From Butyrivibrio sp. XPD2006 (GTDB taxonomy: Bacteria; Bacillota; Clostridia; Lachnospirales; Lachnospiraceae): a DNA stretch of 64,000 nt. Positions 52,966-62,575 of this stretch are shown in pieces. Location of the stretch: assembly GCF_000420865.1 (NCBI RefSeq), contig NZ_ATVT01000005.1, positions 167,778 through 231,777 of the forward strand. The letters are read 5' to 3'. Numbering within the stretch: position 1 is the first letter of the stretch; the number at the start of each line of letters is the position of its first letter. The notes beneath the pieces were generated by a model. It ran no database searches. It saw nothing but the letters and a program-made list of their open reading frames with translations, and was not told the origin of the DNA. The translations under genes were made by a program, and so were the position numbers.

Positions 52966-55386
52966 ATGAGATACGGACATTTTGATGAAGAAAACAACGA
53001 GTACGTTATAGACAGAGTCGATCTTCCCACATCCTGGACCAACTACCTGGGAGTGGAGGATATGTGCGCTGTTGTCAATCACACGGCCGGTGGATATCTC
53101 TTTTACAAATCGCCTGAGTATCACAGGATAACAAGGTTCAGGGGAAATGCCATTCCAATGGACAGGCCTGGCGACTATATCTACATAAGAGATAACGAGG
53201 ACGGTGATTATTTCAGCATTTCCTGGCAGCCGGTGGGCAAGTCTTTAGACGAAGCTAAGTACACAACCCGTCACGGCATGAGCGTAACCACCTATGAGTG
53301 CGAGTACAAGGGCCTTAAGGCAAGCGAGAAGCTCAGCATTCCTATCGGAGACAATGCCCTTGTCTGGGATGTTGTCATCAGCAATCAGAGTGATCGCACA
53401 AGAGATCTCTCTGTATTTTCCTATGCAGAATTTTCGTATCATCATGTTCCCATAGATAATCAGAATTTCCAGATGAGCCTATACTGTGCAGGCAGTGAGT
53501 ACAAGGACGGGACCATTCTCTATGACCTGTTTTATGAGGAGGAAGGCTACCAGTACTTTACTTCAAACTTTGAGCCTGACGGCTTTGAGTGCCTAAGGGA
53601 TGAGTTCATCGGAATCTATAACACAGAGACCAATCCCCAAGCGGTCGAGAGGGGGAGTCTTACCGGTTCATTCGAGAAGGGGGGCAACCATTGTGCTTCT
53701 CTTCAAAAGAACTTAAGGCTGCAGGCAGGTGAATCGGTAAGGCTGATCTATTTCCTTGGCGAAGGCGGAATAGCCGAGTCGGAAGCCATAAAGAAAAAGT
53801 ACAACACCCCCGACAAGCTCGATGAAGCCTACGCTGCCCTGAAGAAATTCTGGCAGGATAAGCAGAGGCGCTTTGCGGTAAAGAGCCCCGAGAAGGGCAT
53901 AGATGTAATGATAAACACCTGGACTCTCTACCAGGCTGAGATCAATGTCATGTTCTCCAGATTTGCATCCTTTATTGAAGTCGGTGGAAGGACAGGCCTT
54001 GGATACCGCGATACAGCGCAGGATGCCATGACTGTGATCGCTTCAAATCCTGAAGGGTGCAAGAAGAGAATAGTTGAGCTCCTCAGAGCCCTTACAAGCA
54101 GCGGATACGGAATACATCTCTTTGAACCAAGATGGTTCCTGCCTGAGGAGGAAAAAGAGAAGAAGAAAAAGCCTTTCAAATCTCCCACTGTTATACCCGA
54201 GCCGGAGGGTGCATCCAAGGTCCACGGACTTGCGGATGCATGCTCTGACGACGCACTCTGGCTTGTTCCTTCGATAGTTGAGTACGTCAAGGAAACAGGA
54301 GATTTTAACTTCCTTAATGAGGAATACGGGTACGCCGATGGCGGTAAGGGCAGCGTATATGAGCATATGAAGAAGATAGTTCTTTTCTCCCTGAAGGAAG
54401 TTGGAGACAACGGAATCTGTAAGGGACTCAGGGCTGACTGGAACGACTGCCTTAATCTTGGCGGAGGCGAGAGCGCATTGGTTTCGTTCCTGCTATTCAG
54501 AGCGCTGGTTTGCCTTGAGAAGACAGCTGCCTATACAGGTGATATGTCTTTTGCAAAAGAGCTCTCAGAGAAAATCCGGGGACTGCAGAAGAGCCTCAAC
54601 GACACCCTGTGGGACGGCGACTGGTATCTGCGCGGCTTTACGAAGTCCGGACGAAAGATCGGAACCAAGGATAACAAGGAGGGGCAGATCCACCTTGAGT
54701 CCAATGCCTGGGCGGTTCTCTCCGGCGCTGCAGATGAGGAGAAGGCTAAAAGAGCTCTCGACTCCATCCACTATAAACTGGCAACGCCTTTCGGAATCAT
54801 GCTCAATGCACCGGTTTACACGGAGCCCGACGATGAGGTCGGATTTGTCACCAGGGTTTATCCGGGACTTAAGGAGAACGGAAGCATCTTTTCACATCCA
54901 AATCCATGGGTTTGGTCCGCGGAATGCAGAATGGGCAACGGAGACAGGGCCTTCGAGTATTACAGGAGTCTGTGCCCGTATTATCAGAATGACAGCATAG
55001 AAAAGAGATGGGCTGAGCCTTATTCATACTGCCAGTTCATATCCGGCAAGGACCACACAACCTACGGAAGGGCGCACCATCCATTCATGACAGGCAGCGG
55101 AGGATGGGCATATTTCGCCGTAACACATTACATGCTTGGCATAAGACCCGGATTTGACGAGCTTATCATTGATCCATGCATTCCTAAGGGCTGGGACGGA
55201 TTTGAAGTGTCCAGGGTCTTCAGAGGCGCAACATATAACATCAGCGTGATTAATTCTGATCATGTGGAAAAGGGCGTGAAGATGATCTACCTCGACGGCA
55301 AGGAGGTTTCCAGAATCCCTGTATTTGCCGCCGGAGAAGAACATGTGATAGACGTTGTCATGGGACAGAAAGGGGAAAAGAGATGA
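52966..55386 (+). CDS. GH94 disaccharide phosphorylase, probably N,N'-diacetylchitobiose phosphorylase
   Basis: 806 aa, normal GH94 length. It cleaves a beta-1,4 disaccharide with phosphate in the cytoplasm. GLRADWNDCLNLGGGES at residues 487-503 holds the catalytic-acid Asp (491 or 494). SRFASFIEVGGRTGLGYRDT and the following AQDAM differ from cellobiose phosphorylase (FESGIGRGMGFRDSNQD in C. thermocellum as I recall) and match the chitobiose phosphorylase of Vibrio. YGIHLFEPRWF, KSPTVIPEP, YADGGKGSVYEHM and GRAHHPFMTGSGGWAYF also fit that type. GGAGG precedes the ATG, and the mutase start overlaps its stop. Cellobiose phosphorylase is the alternative; the downstream nagA favours the GlcNAc disaccharide. 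Confidence 0.82.
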   Translation: MRYGHFDEENNEYVIDRVDLPTSWTNYLGVEDMCAVVNHTAGGYLFYKSPEYHRITRFRGNAIPMDRPGDYIYIRDNEDGDYFSISWQPVGKSLDEAKYTTRHGMSVTTYECEYKGLKASEKLSIPIGDNALVWDVVISNQSDRTRDLSVFSYAEFSYHHVPIDNQNFQMSLYCAGSEYKDGTILYDLFYEEEGYQYFTSNFEPDGFECLRDEFIGIYNTETNPQAVERGSLTGSFEKGGNHCASLQKNLRLQAGESVRLIYFLGEGGIAESEAIKKKYNTPDKLDEAYAALKKFWQDKQRRFAVKSPEKGIDVMINTWTLYQAEINVMFSRFASFIEVGGRTGLGYRDTAQDAMTVIASNPEGCKKRIVELLRALTSSGYGIHLFEPRWFLPEEEKEKKKKPFKSPTVIPEPEGASKVHGLADACSDDALWLVPSIVEYVKETGDFNFLNEEYGYADGGKGSVYEHMKKIVLFSLKEVGDNGICKGLRADWNDCLNLGGGESALVSFLLFRALVCLEKTAAYTGDMSFAKELSEKIRGLQKSLNDTLWDGDWYLRGFTKSGRKIGTKDNKEGQIHLESNAWAVLSGAADEEKAKRALDSIHYKLATPFGIMLNAPVYTEPDDEVGFVTRVYPGLKENGSIFSHPNPWVWSAECRMGNGDRAFEYYRSLCPYYQNDSIEKRWAEPYSYCQFISGKDHTTYGRAHHPFMTGSGGWAYFAVTHYMLGIRPGFDELIIDPCIPKGWDGFEVSRVFRGATYNISVINSDHVEKGVKMIYLDGKEVSRIPVFAAGEEHVIDVVMGQKGEKR

Positions 55387-56798
55387 TCAAGTTCGGAACA
55401 GGCGGATGGAGAGCCATCATAGGTGACGGCTTTACCAAGGAGAATGTTCAGATCCTGGCAAATGCCATGGCGGCCAAGATGAAGGCTGAGAATGTGGCGG
55501 ATAAAGGAATTGTCCTTGGCTATGACAGAAGGTTTTTGTCCAAAGAAGCTATGCAGTGGGCCGGTGTAGTGTTTGCGGCAGCAGGCATCAAAGCAAGGCT
55601 CATCAACAAGTCAAGCCCGACACCTCTTGTTATGTTCTATGTGATGAAGCATGAGCTTCCCTATGGAATGATGGTGACTGCCAGCCACAATCCTGCTATT
55701 TACAACGGTATCAAGCTCTTTACCGCTGGTGGAAGAGATGCTGACGAGAAGCAGACCGCGCAGGTTGAGGAATACATAAGCAAGGTGACACTTCCTGTTC
55801 CCGTCATGGAATATGAGGATGCCAAGGCAGCAGGACTTATAGAGGAATTCTATCCGATCAATGAATACATAGATAATATTTTGGACAGGATAAATGTTGA
55901 AGCAGTCAAAAATGCATCGCTGCGCGTGGCACTTGATCCGATGTACGGCGTAAGTGAGACTGCGATCAAGACCATACTGCTTACAGCAAGGTGCGAGATG
56001 GAGACCATACACGGCCGCCACGACACACTCTTTGGAGGTAAGCTTCCCGCACCCAACGAGGGAGCAATGAGTCCGTTAAAGACCTGCGTAATAGACAACC
56101 ACTGCGACATAGGAATCGCAACTGACGGAGATGCCGACAGGATAGGCGTTGTGGACGACAAGGGAAGATATCTTTCGCCAAACGACATTCTGGTTCTTCT
56201 ATATTACTATCTGGTCAAGTACAGACACGAGAGCGGACCTGTTGTCAGGAACCTCTGCACCACACACATGCTCGACAGGATCGCTGAGAAATTTGGAGAA
56301 AAGAGCTATGAAGTTCCTGTTGGCTTTAAGCACATTTCAGCCAAGATTACAGAGACTGATGCGCTCATAGGAGGCGAGTCCTCGGGCGGACTCACAGTAA
56401 GAGGACACATCAACGGAAAAGACGGTGTGTATGCGGCAGCTCTCCTGGTTGAGATGCTGGCTGTGACAGGCAAGAAAATATCTGAGATGTACGATGATAT
56501 TCAGGAAGAGTTCGGCCATTACTATATGCTTGAGCAGAATTATTCCTTCAGGGCAGAGAAAAAGCCTGAGTACCAGAAGCTTCTCATGGAAGACAAGGCA
56601 GTTCCTTCCTTTGAAGCGGAAGTGGAGAGGACTTCCTATCTCGATGGCTGTAAGGTATACTTTAAGAATGGGGGATGGGTCTGTGTGAGATTCTCAGGTA
56701 CGGAGCCGCTCCTTAGGATTTTCTGCGAGATGCCGGACAAGGCCCTTGCGGAAAAGACTTGTGACGCATACAAAAATCTGTTGGGGCTTAGTGACTGA
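55383..56798 (+). CDS. alpha-D-phosphohexomutase (phosphoglucomutase/phospho-GlcNAc mutase type)
   Basis: 471 aa. The phosphoserine loop VTASHNPAIYNGIK has Ser101, the metal loop DGDADRIGVVD and sugar loop GGESSGG are intact, and RFSGTEPLLRIF binds the phosphate. It interconverts hexose-1-phosphate and hexose-6-phosphate. The family does not tell glucose from GlcNAc clearly. Behind a GH94 phosphorylase it should route the sugar-1-phosphate product into metabolism, and GlcNAc-1-P is the inferred substrate. Start overlaps the phosphorylase stop (ATGA), and its stop overlaps the kinase start. Confidence 0.9.
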   Translation: MIKFGTGGWRAIIGDGFTKENVQILANAMAAKMKAENVADKGIVLGYDRRFLSKEAMQWAGVVFAAAGIKARLINKSSPTPLVMFYVMKHELPYGMMVTASHNPAIYNGIKLFTAGGRDADEKQTAQVEEYISKVTLPVPVMEYEDAKAAGLIEEFYPINEYIDNILDRINVEAVKNASLRVALDPMYGVSETAIKTILLTARCEMETIHGRHDTLFGGKLPAPNEGAMSPLKTCVIDNHCDIGIATDGDADRIGVVDDKGRYLSPNDILVLLYYYLVKYRHESGPVVRNLCTTHMLDRIAEKFGEKSYEVPVGFKHISAKITETDALIGGESSGGLTVRGHINGKDGVYAAALLVEMLAVTGKKISEMYDDIQEEFGHYYMLEQNYSFRAEKKPEYQKLLMEDKAVPSFEAEVERTSYLDGCKVYFKNGGWVCVRFSGTEPLLRIFCEMPDKALAEKTCDAYKNLLGLSD

Positions 56799-58483
56799 TG
56801 AAAAGAAGAAAATCTCTTAAATGGCAGATGCTCAGAGTTTTGGCACTGGGGTGGTTTGTGCCTTTAACTGCCATTGTTGTGGCTTTTCTTGTTGTGGTTT
56901 CCGGAAGGATCGACAGGCAGAGCCAGAGCCTTATAACAACATCTATGGAAAAGGCGGCGGATATCAGTATCCTCCGCCTTTTGGACTGCATTGATTCATC
57001 CAAGGATGCATCATATCTTTCATATATCGCGGATTATTGGTCCGAGTACAAGGAGAGCGGAGATTCCGGCAAACTCTATAATGAGGTCACGACTTTTTTG
57101 TCGGCACACTATAAGTATGATCCCAGTTTTGACATAACTGTCCTGATCTTTACCGATGAGCCCGAAAATCTTTATTACACGGGCAATACCACCGGAAGAG
57201 GAAGCGTGACAAGGTACAAGTTCTTCAAGGAACAGGTGCAGGAAAAAGCTCTTTTCATATCGGAGGACCTTGATACCAGGACAGAGTTTTTTGCCATGGG
57301 CGGACATGTGTATATGATACGAAACCTGATTGGCAGAGGGTTTAAGAGATATGCTGTCCTTGTAATGGAGATAAATCCACAGGAGGTATTTGAGAGCTTA
57401 AAGAGTGTCTGGGAATACCGGGGAATGGATATCTCTTTTAAAGAAGATAAGCTGTACAGCGAGGGAGACTATGAAGGATCCCAGGATGTAATTACCTGTA
57501 CGAGAAAGAGCGTTGACGGTGTATTTACATTTTCGGTTGCCTATGACGGAACTGCCGTGGGACTGGAAAAGAGATCCATCAACATCACATTTATGATCCT
57601 GATCGTGTTCCTGATCCCGTTGATCCTGCTGCTGTTCTATTTCTTCAACAAGAGGATCAATAAGCCCATCACTACGCTTACTGCCGCTTCCAAGAAGATC
57701 GCAGAGGGTGAGTACGGAGAAGTGGTTGAACAGCCTGAGGGACAGAGCGGCGAGATCGCAGATCTGACCAGGAACTTCAACAAGATGAGCATCAAGCTCG
57801 GTGAGCAGTTCAACAAGATATTTGTTGAGGAGATTGCTCTTCGGGATGCCAATATACATGCGCTCCAATCCCAGATAAATCCGCACTTTTTGAATAACAC
57901 ACTGGAGATAATCAACTGGGAAGCAAGGATGAACGGCCAGGAGAAGGTGTCCAGCATGATAGAGGCACTGTCCACCATGATGAGTGCAACCATGGACAGG
58001 AACAGGCAGTCTCTGATTGCGCTCTCCGAGGAGCTTGAGTATGTAAATGCATATATCTACATAATAAAGTGCAGATATCAGGACAGGTTTTTCTACGAAG
58101 AGAATATTGATAAAGCTCTTTTATCAGTCATGGTTCCAAGGCTTATCATTCAGCCGGTGATCGAAAATGCTGTTGAATACAGCTACTCTGAGGATGGCAT
58201 AAGGAGAGTGCGTATGGAGATAGAAGGAACCCAGAAGGGCGACAAGGTGGACATGAAGATTCGCATAATAAACCCCGGTGTTCCAAGCGATGATGACTTC
58301 GCCAAGATAAAAGAGCTTTTGACGGATGATATGGATATCAAGCCCATGGAGGAGCGCTCCACCAGGATCGGTATCCGCAACGTTCACAGGAGACTTAGAA
58401 TGCTTTATGGGTCTGAGAGCAGGCTCACTATTGAAACAGACGGAAACGGAAACACTATCAGCACTATTTTTGTCAAAAATTGA
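56798..58483 (+). CDS. YesM-type sensor histidine kinase
   Basis: 561 aa. Membrane helix at about residues 15-37, an extracytoplasmic sensor domain to 260, second helix (ITFMILIVFLIPLILLLFYF), HAMP (NKPITTLTAASKKIAEGEY), then the His_kinase domain with LQSQINPHFLNNTLEII, where His363 accepts phosphate. The ATPase domain has IQPVIENAVEY and TRIGIRNVHRRLRMLYG. It pairs with the AraC-type response regulator downstream to control sugar uptake, presumably sensing the extracellular sugar or its binding protein. Start overlaps the mutase stop. Confidence 0.92.
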   Translation: MKRRKSLKWQMLRVLALGWFVPLTAIVVAFLVVVSGRIDRQSQSLITTSMEKAADISILRLLDCIDSSKDASYLSYIADYWSEYKESGDSGKLYNEVTTFLSAHYKYDPSFDITVLIFTDEPENLYYTGNTTGRGSVTRYKFFKEQVQEKALFISEDLDTRTEFFAMGGHVYMIRNLIGRGFKRYAVLVMEINPQEVFESLKSVWEYRGMDISFKEDKLYSEGDYEGSQDVITCTRKSVDGVFTFSVAYDGTAVGLEKRSINITFMILIVFLIPLILLLFYFFNKRINKPITTLTAASKKIAEGEYGEVVEQPEGQSGEIADLTRNFNKMSIKLGEQFNKIFVEEIALRDANIHALQSQINPHFLNNTLEIINWEARMNGQEKVSSMIEALSTMMSATMDRNRQSLIALSEELEYVNAYIYIIKCRYQDRFFYEENIDKALLSVMVPRLIIQPVIENAVEYSYSEDGIRRVRMEIEGTQKGDKVDMKIRIINPGVPSDDDFAKIKELLTDDMDIKPMEERSTRIGIRNVHRRLRMLYGSESRLTIETDGNGNTISTIFVKN

Positions 58484-58582
58484 CAATTTCAGCAATCCGA
58501 TTAAAGCTGCAGCACTGCTATCCTATAATCAGAAAAAACGTAACACATGCGCATAAGGGTATGCGCAGAAGGGAGAGAAAGT

Positions 58583-59998
58583 ATGAAACTTAAAAATCTG
58601 ACAGCAGTGCTCATGACAGCAGTTATGACTATTAGTATGGTCGGCTGCGGAAGCACAGCACCCGAGGCACCGGCAGCAGAGGCTCCTGCACAGACAGAAG
58701 CACCTGCAGCAGAAGCACCCGCAGCAGAGGCTCCGGCTGAGACTACTGAGGCATCAGGTCCTGTAGAGATCACTGTTACAACAACCTTCGCAGGTGAGGA
58801 TTCCAACGCTCAGAACTACAAGAATGCTGTTGCAGACTGGGAAGCAGCTACAGGAAACACAGTAAGCGATACCTCAGCAACTTCGGATGAGACCTTCAAG
58901 ACAAGGATCATCACAGACTTTGAGACAGGTTCAGAGCCTGACGTTCTGTTCTTCTTCAACGGAGCAGATGCCAATGATTTTGTTAACGCAGGCAAGGTTG
59001 TATCAATCGATGATATCAGAGCAGAGTTCCCTGAGTATGCATCAAACATGAACGATGACCTCATCGCAGCATCTCCTGCAGATGGTAAAAAGTACGCAGT
59101 TCCTGTAAACGGATACTGGGAAGCAATGTTTGTTAACACAGAAGTTCTCGACGCTGCAGGCGTAGCAATGCCCGGCGCAGACTATACATGGGATCAGTTC
59201 CTTGAGGACTGCCAGAAGATCAAGGATGCAGGTTATGCTCCTATCGCAGCAGCTCTTGGCAACATTCCTCATTATTGGTGGGAGTTTGCAATCTTCAATC
59301 AGCAGACACCTGACAACCACCTGAATATCCCCGGCGCAGCAGATGATGCTACAGGTGCTCAGTGGGTAGCAGGACTTGAGGATATCAAGGACCTTTATGA
59401 GAAAGGCTTCTTCCCTGATAACACACTTTCAGCAACAGATGATGAGACCTTCGCTATGTTCACAGACGGCAAGGCAGCATTCCTTCTCGACGGTTCATGG
59501 AAGGTTGGCGGTATCGTTGGTTCATGCCAGTCAGATCCTGAGGATCCAAGCACAATCGATGCTGATAAGCTCAGCCACTTTGACGTAACTTACTTCCCCG
59601 GCAAGGGCAACAGAAAGACCACAGATATGATCGGCGGACTTTCAATGGGTTACTACATCACAACCAAGGCTTGGGAAGATCCCGACAAGAAGGCAGCAGC
59701 TGTAAGCTTTGTTGAGCACATGACAAGTGACGAGGTAGTTCCTCAGTTCGCACAGCACACAGCTTCAGCTCTTAAGAATGCTCCTGCTGTTGACGAGACA
59801 CAGTTCAATGCTCTTCAGGTTAAGGCAATGTCTATGATGAGCGGCGTTACATCTCTTACAGGCGCTGTACAGGATCTCTTCAACGGTGACTGCAGAGTAT
59901 CAACCTTTGATGGAATGCCTGACATCGTAGTAGGCAACGTTTCTGCAGCAGATGCAGTTCAGGAAGGTATTGATGTCTACAAAGACACTTTAGAATAA
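58583..59998 (+). CDS. ABC transporter sugar-binding lipoprotein
   Basis: 471 aa from ATG 58583, six bases behind GGGAGAG. Lipoprotein signal peptide with lipobox SMVGC near residue 19-23, then a low-complexity Ala/Pro/Glu/Thr linker (residues 25-55) and a family 1 extracellular solute-binding domain (ITDFETGSEPDVLFFFNGAD, YTWDQFLEDCQKIKDAGYAP, AFLLDGSWKVGGIVG). It captures an oligosaccharide outside the cell. The two permeases follow. The sequence does not reveal the ligand; the locus suggests a GlcNAc- or glucose-based disaccharide. Confidence 0.93.
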   Translation: MKLKNLTAVLMTAVMTISMVGCGSTAPEAPAAEAPAQTEAPAAEAPAAEAPAETTEASGPVEITVTTTFAGEDSNAQNYKNAVADWEAATGNTVSDTSATSDETFKTRIITDFETGSEPDVLFFFNGADANDFVNAGKVVSIDDIRAEFPEYASNMNDDLIAASPADGKKYAVPVNGYWEAMFVNTEVLDAAGVAMPGADYTWDQFLEDCQKIKDAGYAPIAAALGNIPHYWWEFAIFNQQTPDNHLNIPGAADDATGAQWVAGLEDIKDLYEKGFFPDNTLSATDDETFAMFTDGKAAFLLDGSWKVGGIVGSCQSDPEDPSTIDADKLSHFDVTYFPGKGNRKTTDMIGGLSMGYYITTKAWEDPDKKAAAVSFVEHMTSDEVVPQFAQHTASALKNAPAVDETQFNALQVKAMSMMSGVTSLTGAVQDLFNGDCRVSTFDGMPDIVVGNVSAADAVQEGIDVYKDTLE

Positions 59999-60080
59999 TT
60001 TAGTTTCGATTTTCCTTTGAATCTTGTTTCGGCCGGCAATACATAGTATTCGCCGGTCGAAACTTTAAGAGGGGTTACGT

Positions 60081-60968
60081 ATGTCTAACATTTATAAAAG
60101 CAGAAAATATGTCTTTTTATTTCTTGCACCGGCATTTCTGTTCATGATCATCTATCTCTACTATCCGTTTTTTGTAAATATATATGGCAGCTTTCGCGGT
60201 ATCAAGAATCTGGGGACTTTTGGAACAAAGTGGAATACACCGTGGTATGAAAACTATGTGAAGCTGGTTACTGATCCTGTTGTCAGGACTTCACTGAAAA
60301 ATACATTTATTATGATCATTGCCACCATAGTGGGGCAGGTGGGAATAGCTCTTTTGCTTGCAATCCTTGTTGACAATATCGACAGAGGGACACAGTTCTT
60401 CAGGACGGTTTACTTCTTCCCTATCGTTATTTCAGCTACAGCTCTGGGACTTCTCTTTAACCTGATCTTCCTCTATGACAAAGGTATGCTCAATCAGTTC
60501 TTAGAGCTCTTTGGCAGAAAAGAGCTTATAGACTGGAAGGGAGAAAAACTGGCCATTATGACCATGATGATCCCTGTTGTGTGGCAATATGTAGGATTTT
60601 ATTTTGTAATACTTCAGACGGGACTTAACAACATCTCTCAGGAACTCTATGAGTCTGCAGCTATCGACGGTGCTACAAGATTCCAGAGAGTGTGGTATAT
60701 TTCCCTGCCTCTTTTAAGAAACGTGCTATGTACCTGCCTGACTCTGGGCGTCACCGGTGCACTCAAAGTATTTGATCTTCCCTGGACAATGTTTCCAAAG
60801 GGAATGCCACTCAAGGAGACCTTCCTTACAGGAACCTACATGTACTATCAGACTATGGAAGCCAAGAACGTTGACTACGGTGCAACACTGGCGGTTCTTA
60901 TCGTTGTGCTTGGAGTAGTCCTCTCAAGGCTGACAAGACTCGTATTCAAAGAAAGCGAGGACTTCTGA
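60081..60968 (+). CDS. ABC sugar transporter permease (MalF/UgpA type)
   Basis: 295 aa. Six membrane helices, with the EAA-loop region ISQELYESAAIDGATRFQRV that contacts the ATPase. The short N-terminus without the MalF insertion places it in the carbohydrate uptake-1 family. AGAGGGG precedes the ATG. The second permease starts one base after its stop. Confidence 0.93.
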   Translation: MSNIYKSRKYVFLFLAPAFLFMIIYLYYPFFVNIYGSFRGIKNLGTFGTKWNTPWYENYVKLVTDPVVRTSLKNTFIMIIATIVGQVGIALLLAILVDNIDRGTQFFRTVYFFPIVISATALGLLFNLIFLYDKGMLNQFLELFGRKELIDWKGEKLAIMTMMIPVVWQYVGFYFVILQTGLNNISQELYESAAIDGATRFQRVWYISLPLLRNVLCTCLTLGVTGALKVFDLPWTMFPKGMPLKETFLTGTYMYYQTMEAKNVDYGATLAVLIVVLGVVLSRLTRLVFKESEDF

Positions 60969-60969
60969 T

Positions 60970-61821
60970 ATGAAAAGAAATAAGATAGGGCTTTCATTTT
61001 TATACCTGCTCCTTGGAGCATGGGCGCTGACAACCATATATCCGCTTTTCTGGGTTCTGGAAAACTCTTTTAAAGCCAAGGACAAGATCCTGGCAAAGAG
61101 CTTTGCGCTTCCTCTGGGAGATCTTTTTACTCTGGCCAATTATAAAAGAGCTTTCGACAGACTCGATATCGGACATGCTTATTTAAACAGCATCTTCATT
61201 TCGGGATGTGTAACTGTCGGAGTAATGATACTTGCCGGACTTGCGTCTTTTGCCCTTGTAAGATTTGATTTCAAGTTAAAAAAGCTTATGCACACCCTGG
61301 TGATTGCAGCTATGATGTTTCCTGTGTTCTCAACCATCATTCCTGTTTACACCATGGAGTCGAGCTGGCATATAACAAACACTTCAAGCTGGTTTCTTAA
61401 TATGCTCTCAGTTATCCTGCCTCAGGTTGCAGGAAATATGAGCTTTGCGATAATTGTGCTCATGGGTTATGTTCAGTCATTGCCTTTGGAACTTGAGGAA
61501 GCAGCGCATCTGGAAGGCTGCTCTATACCGCAGATATTCTTTAAGATCGTGGTTCCTTTAGGTAAGCCATCATTTGTAACCGTTGCGATCTTCTCATTCC
61601 TGTGGAGTTATAACGATCTGTTTACTCAGATGTTCTTCCTGAGAAGACCTGAGATGCAAGCTATCACAAGGCTGCTTAATGAGCTCACTTCCAAAGAGGG
61701 AACCAACTACGGACTCATGGCAGCAGCCGTTACACTGGTAATAATTCCGGTAATAATAGTGTATGTTTTCCTGCAAAAGTATATAATTAAAGGGATGACA
61801 GCAGGTGCCGTAAAGGGTTGA
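60970..61821 (+). CDS. ABC sugar transporter permease (MalG/UgpE type)
   Basis: 283 aa, six membrane helices. EAA loop LPLELEEAAHLEGCSIPQIF, and the C-terminal FLQKYIIKGMTAGAVKG is the usual MalG-type end. It forms the channel with the preceding permease. No ATPase gene accompanies the pair, as is common in Firmicutes where a shared MsmK-type ATPase serves several importers. Confidence 0.94.
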   Translation: MKRNKIGLSFLYLLLGAWALTTIYPLFWVLENSFKAKDKILAKSFALPLGDLFTLANYKRAFDRLDIGHAYLNSIFISGCVTVGVMILAGLASFALVRFDFKLKKLMHTLVIAAMMFPVFSTIIPVYTMESSWHITNTSSWFLNMLSVILPQVAGNMSFAIIVLMGYVQSLPLELEEAAHLEGCSIPQIFFKIVVPLGKPSFVTVAIFSFLWSYNDLFTQMFFLRRPEMQAITRLLNELTSKEGTNYGLMAAAVTLVIIPVIIVYVFLQKYIIKGMTAGAVKG

Positions 61822-61823
61822 GT

Positions 61824-62567
61824 ATGTACAAAGTACTTATTGTTGACGATGAGCCCGTTATTGCAGAGGGCCTTAAGAAAATAGTTGACTGGGAGAAATA
61901 CAACTGTGTTGTTGCGGGGACAGCTTCCTCAGGAAAAGAGGGACTTGCCATGGTAGAAAAGTGCCGTCCGGACATTCTTTTTACAGATATCAGAATGCCC
62001 GGTATGGACGGACTTACCATGCTGGCAGCTCTGCGCAGCGAACACAAAAATCTTCATGTGATAATCCTGACAGGGTATCGGGACTTCGATTATGCGAGAG
62101 AAGCCCTTAATCTTGGCGTGTTCAGATATCTGGTCAAGCCATCCAAGATGAAGGAACTTGATGAAGCTATGGAGAGCCTTTCCGAGAGACTTGCAAGTGT
62201 GGCTGATGCAGAGCAGGAGCCCATCGAGGATGACAACACCAGCGCCAACAACTTTATTGTCAAACAGGCTATAAGCTATATGGAGCAGCACTACAAGGAG
62301 AAGCTCCAGCTCACAGACGTGGCAGAGAAGGTCTACGTGAGCCACTGGCACTTAAGTAAGCTCCTTAACAGCACAGGCAAGAGCTTTTCTGATGTCCTTA
62401 ACGAGATCAGGATTGAGAATGCAAAAGAGCTTATGGAGGATTCATCACTGCATATAGCCGATATTTCAGAGAGAGTCGGATTTGCGGATACTGCTCATTT
62501 CTCCAGAGTATTTAAAAAGTACACGGGAATGAGCGCTAACGAATACAGAAACAGATTTTTGAAATGA
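61824..62567 (+). CDS. AraC-family response regulator
   Basis: 247 aa from ATG 61824 (a TTG at 61818 is possible). Receiver domain VLIVDDEPVIAEGLKKI with phosphoacceptor Asp55 in LFTDIRMPGMDG and switch residues in ILTGYRDFDYA. The C-terminal AraC HTH pair is clear: LTDVAEKVYVSHWHLSKLL and IADISERVGFADTAHFSRVF. The partner of the YesM-type kinase, it is expected to activate this locus. Its end overlaps the nagA reading frame. Confidence 0.94.
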   Translation: MYKVLIVDDEPVIAEGLKKIVDWEKYNCVVAGTASSGKEGLAMVEKCRPDILFTDIRMPGMDGLTMLAALRSEHKNLHVIILTGYRDFDYAREALNLGVFRYLVKPSKMKELDEAMESLSERLASVADAEQEPIEDDNTSANNFIVKQAISYMEQHYKEKLQLTDVAEKVYVSHWHLSKLLNSTGKSFSDVLNEIRIENAKELMEDSSLHIADISERVGFADTAHFSRVFKKYTGMSANEYRNRFLK

Positions 62568-62575
62568 GGGCGGTT

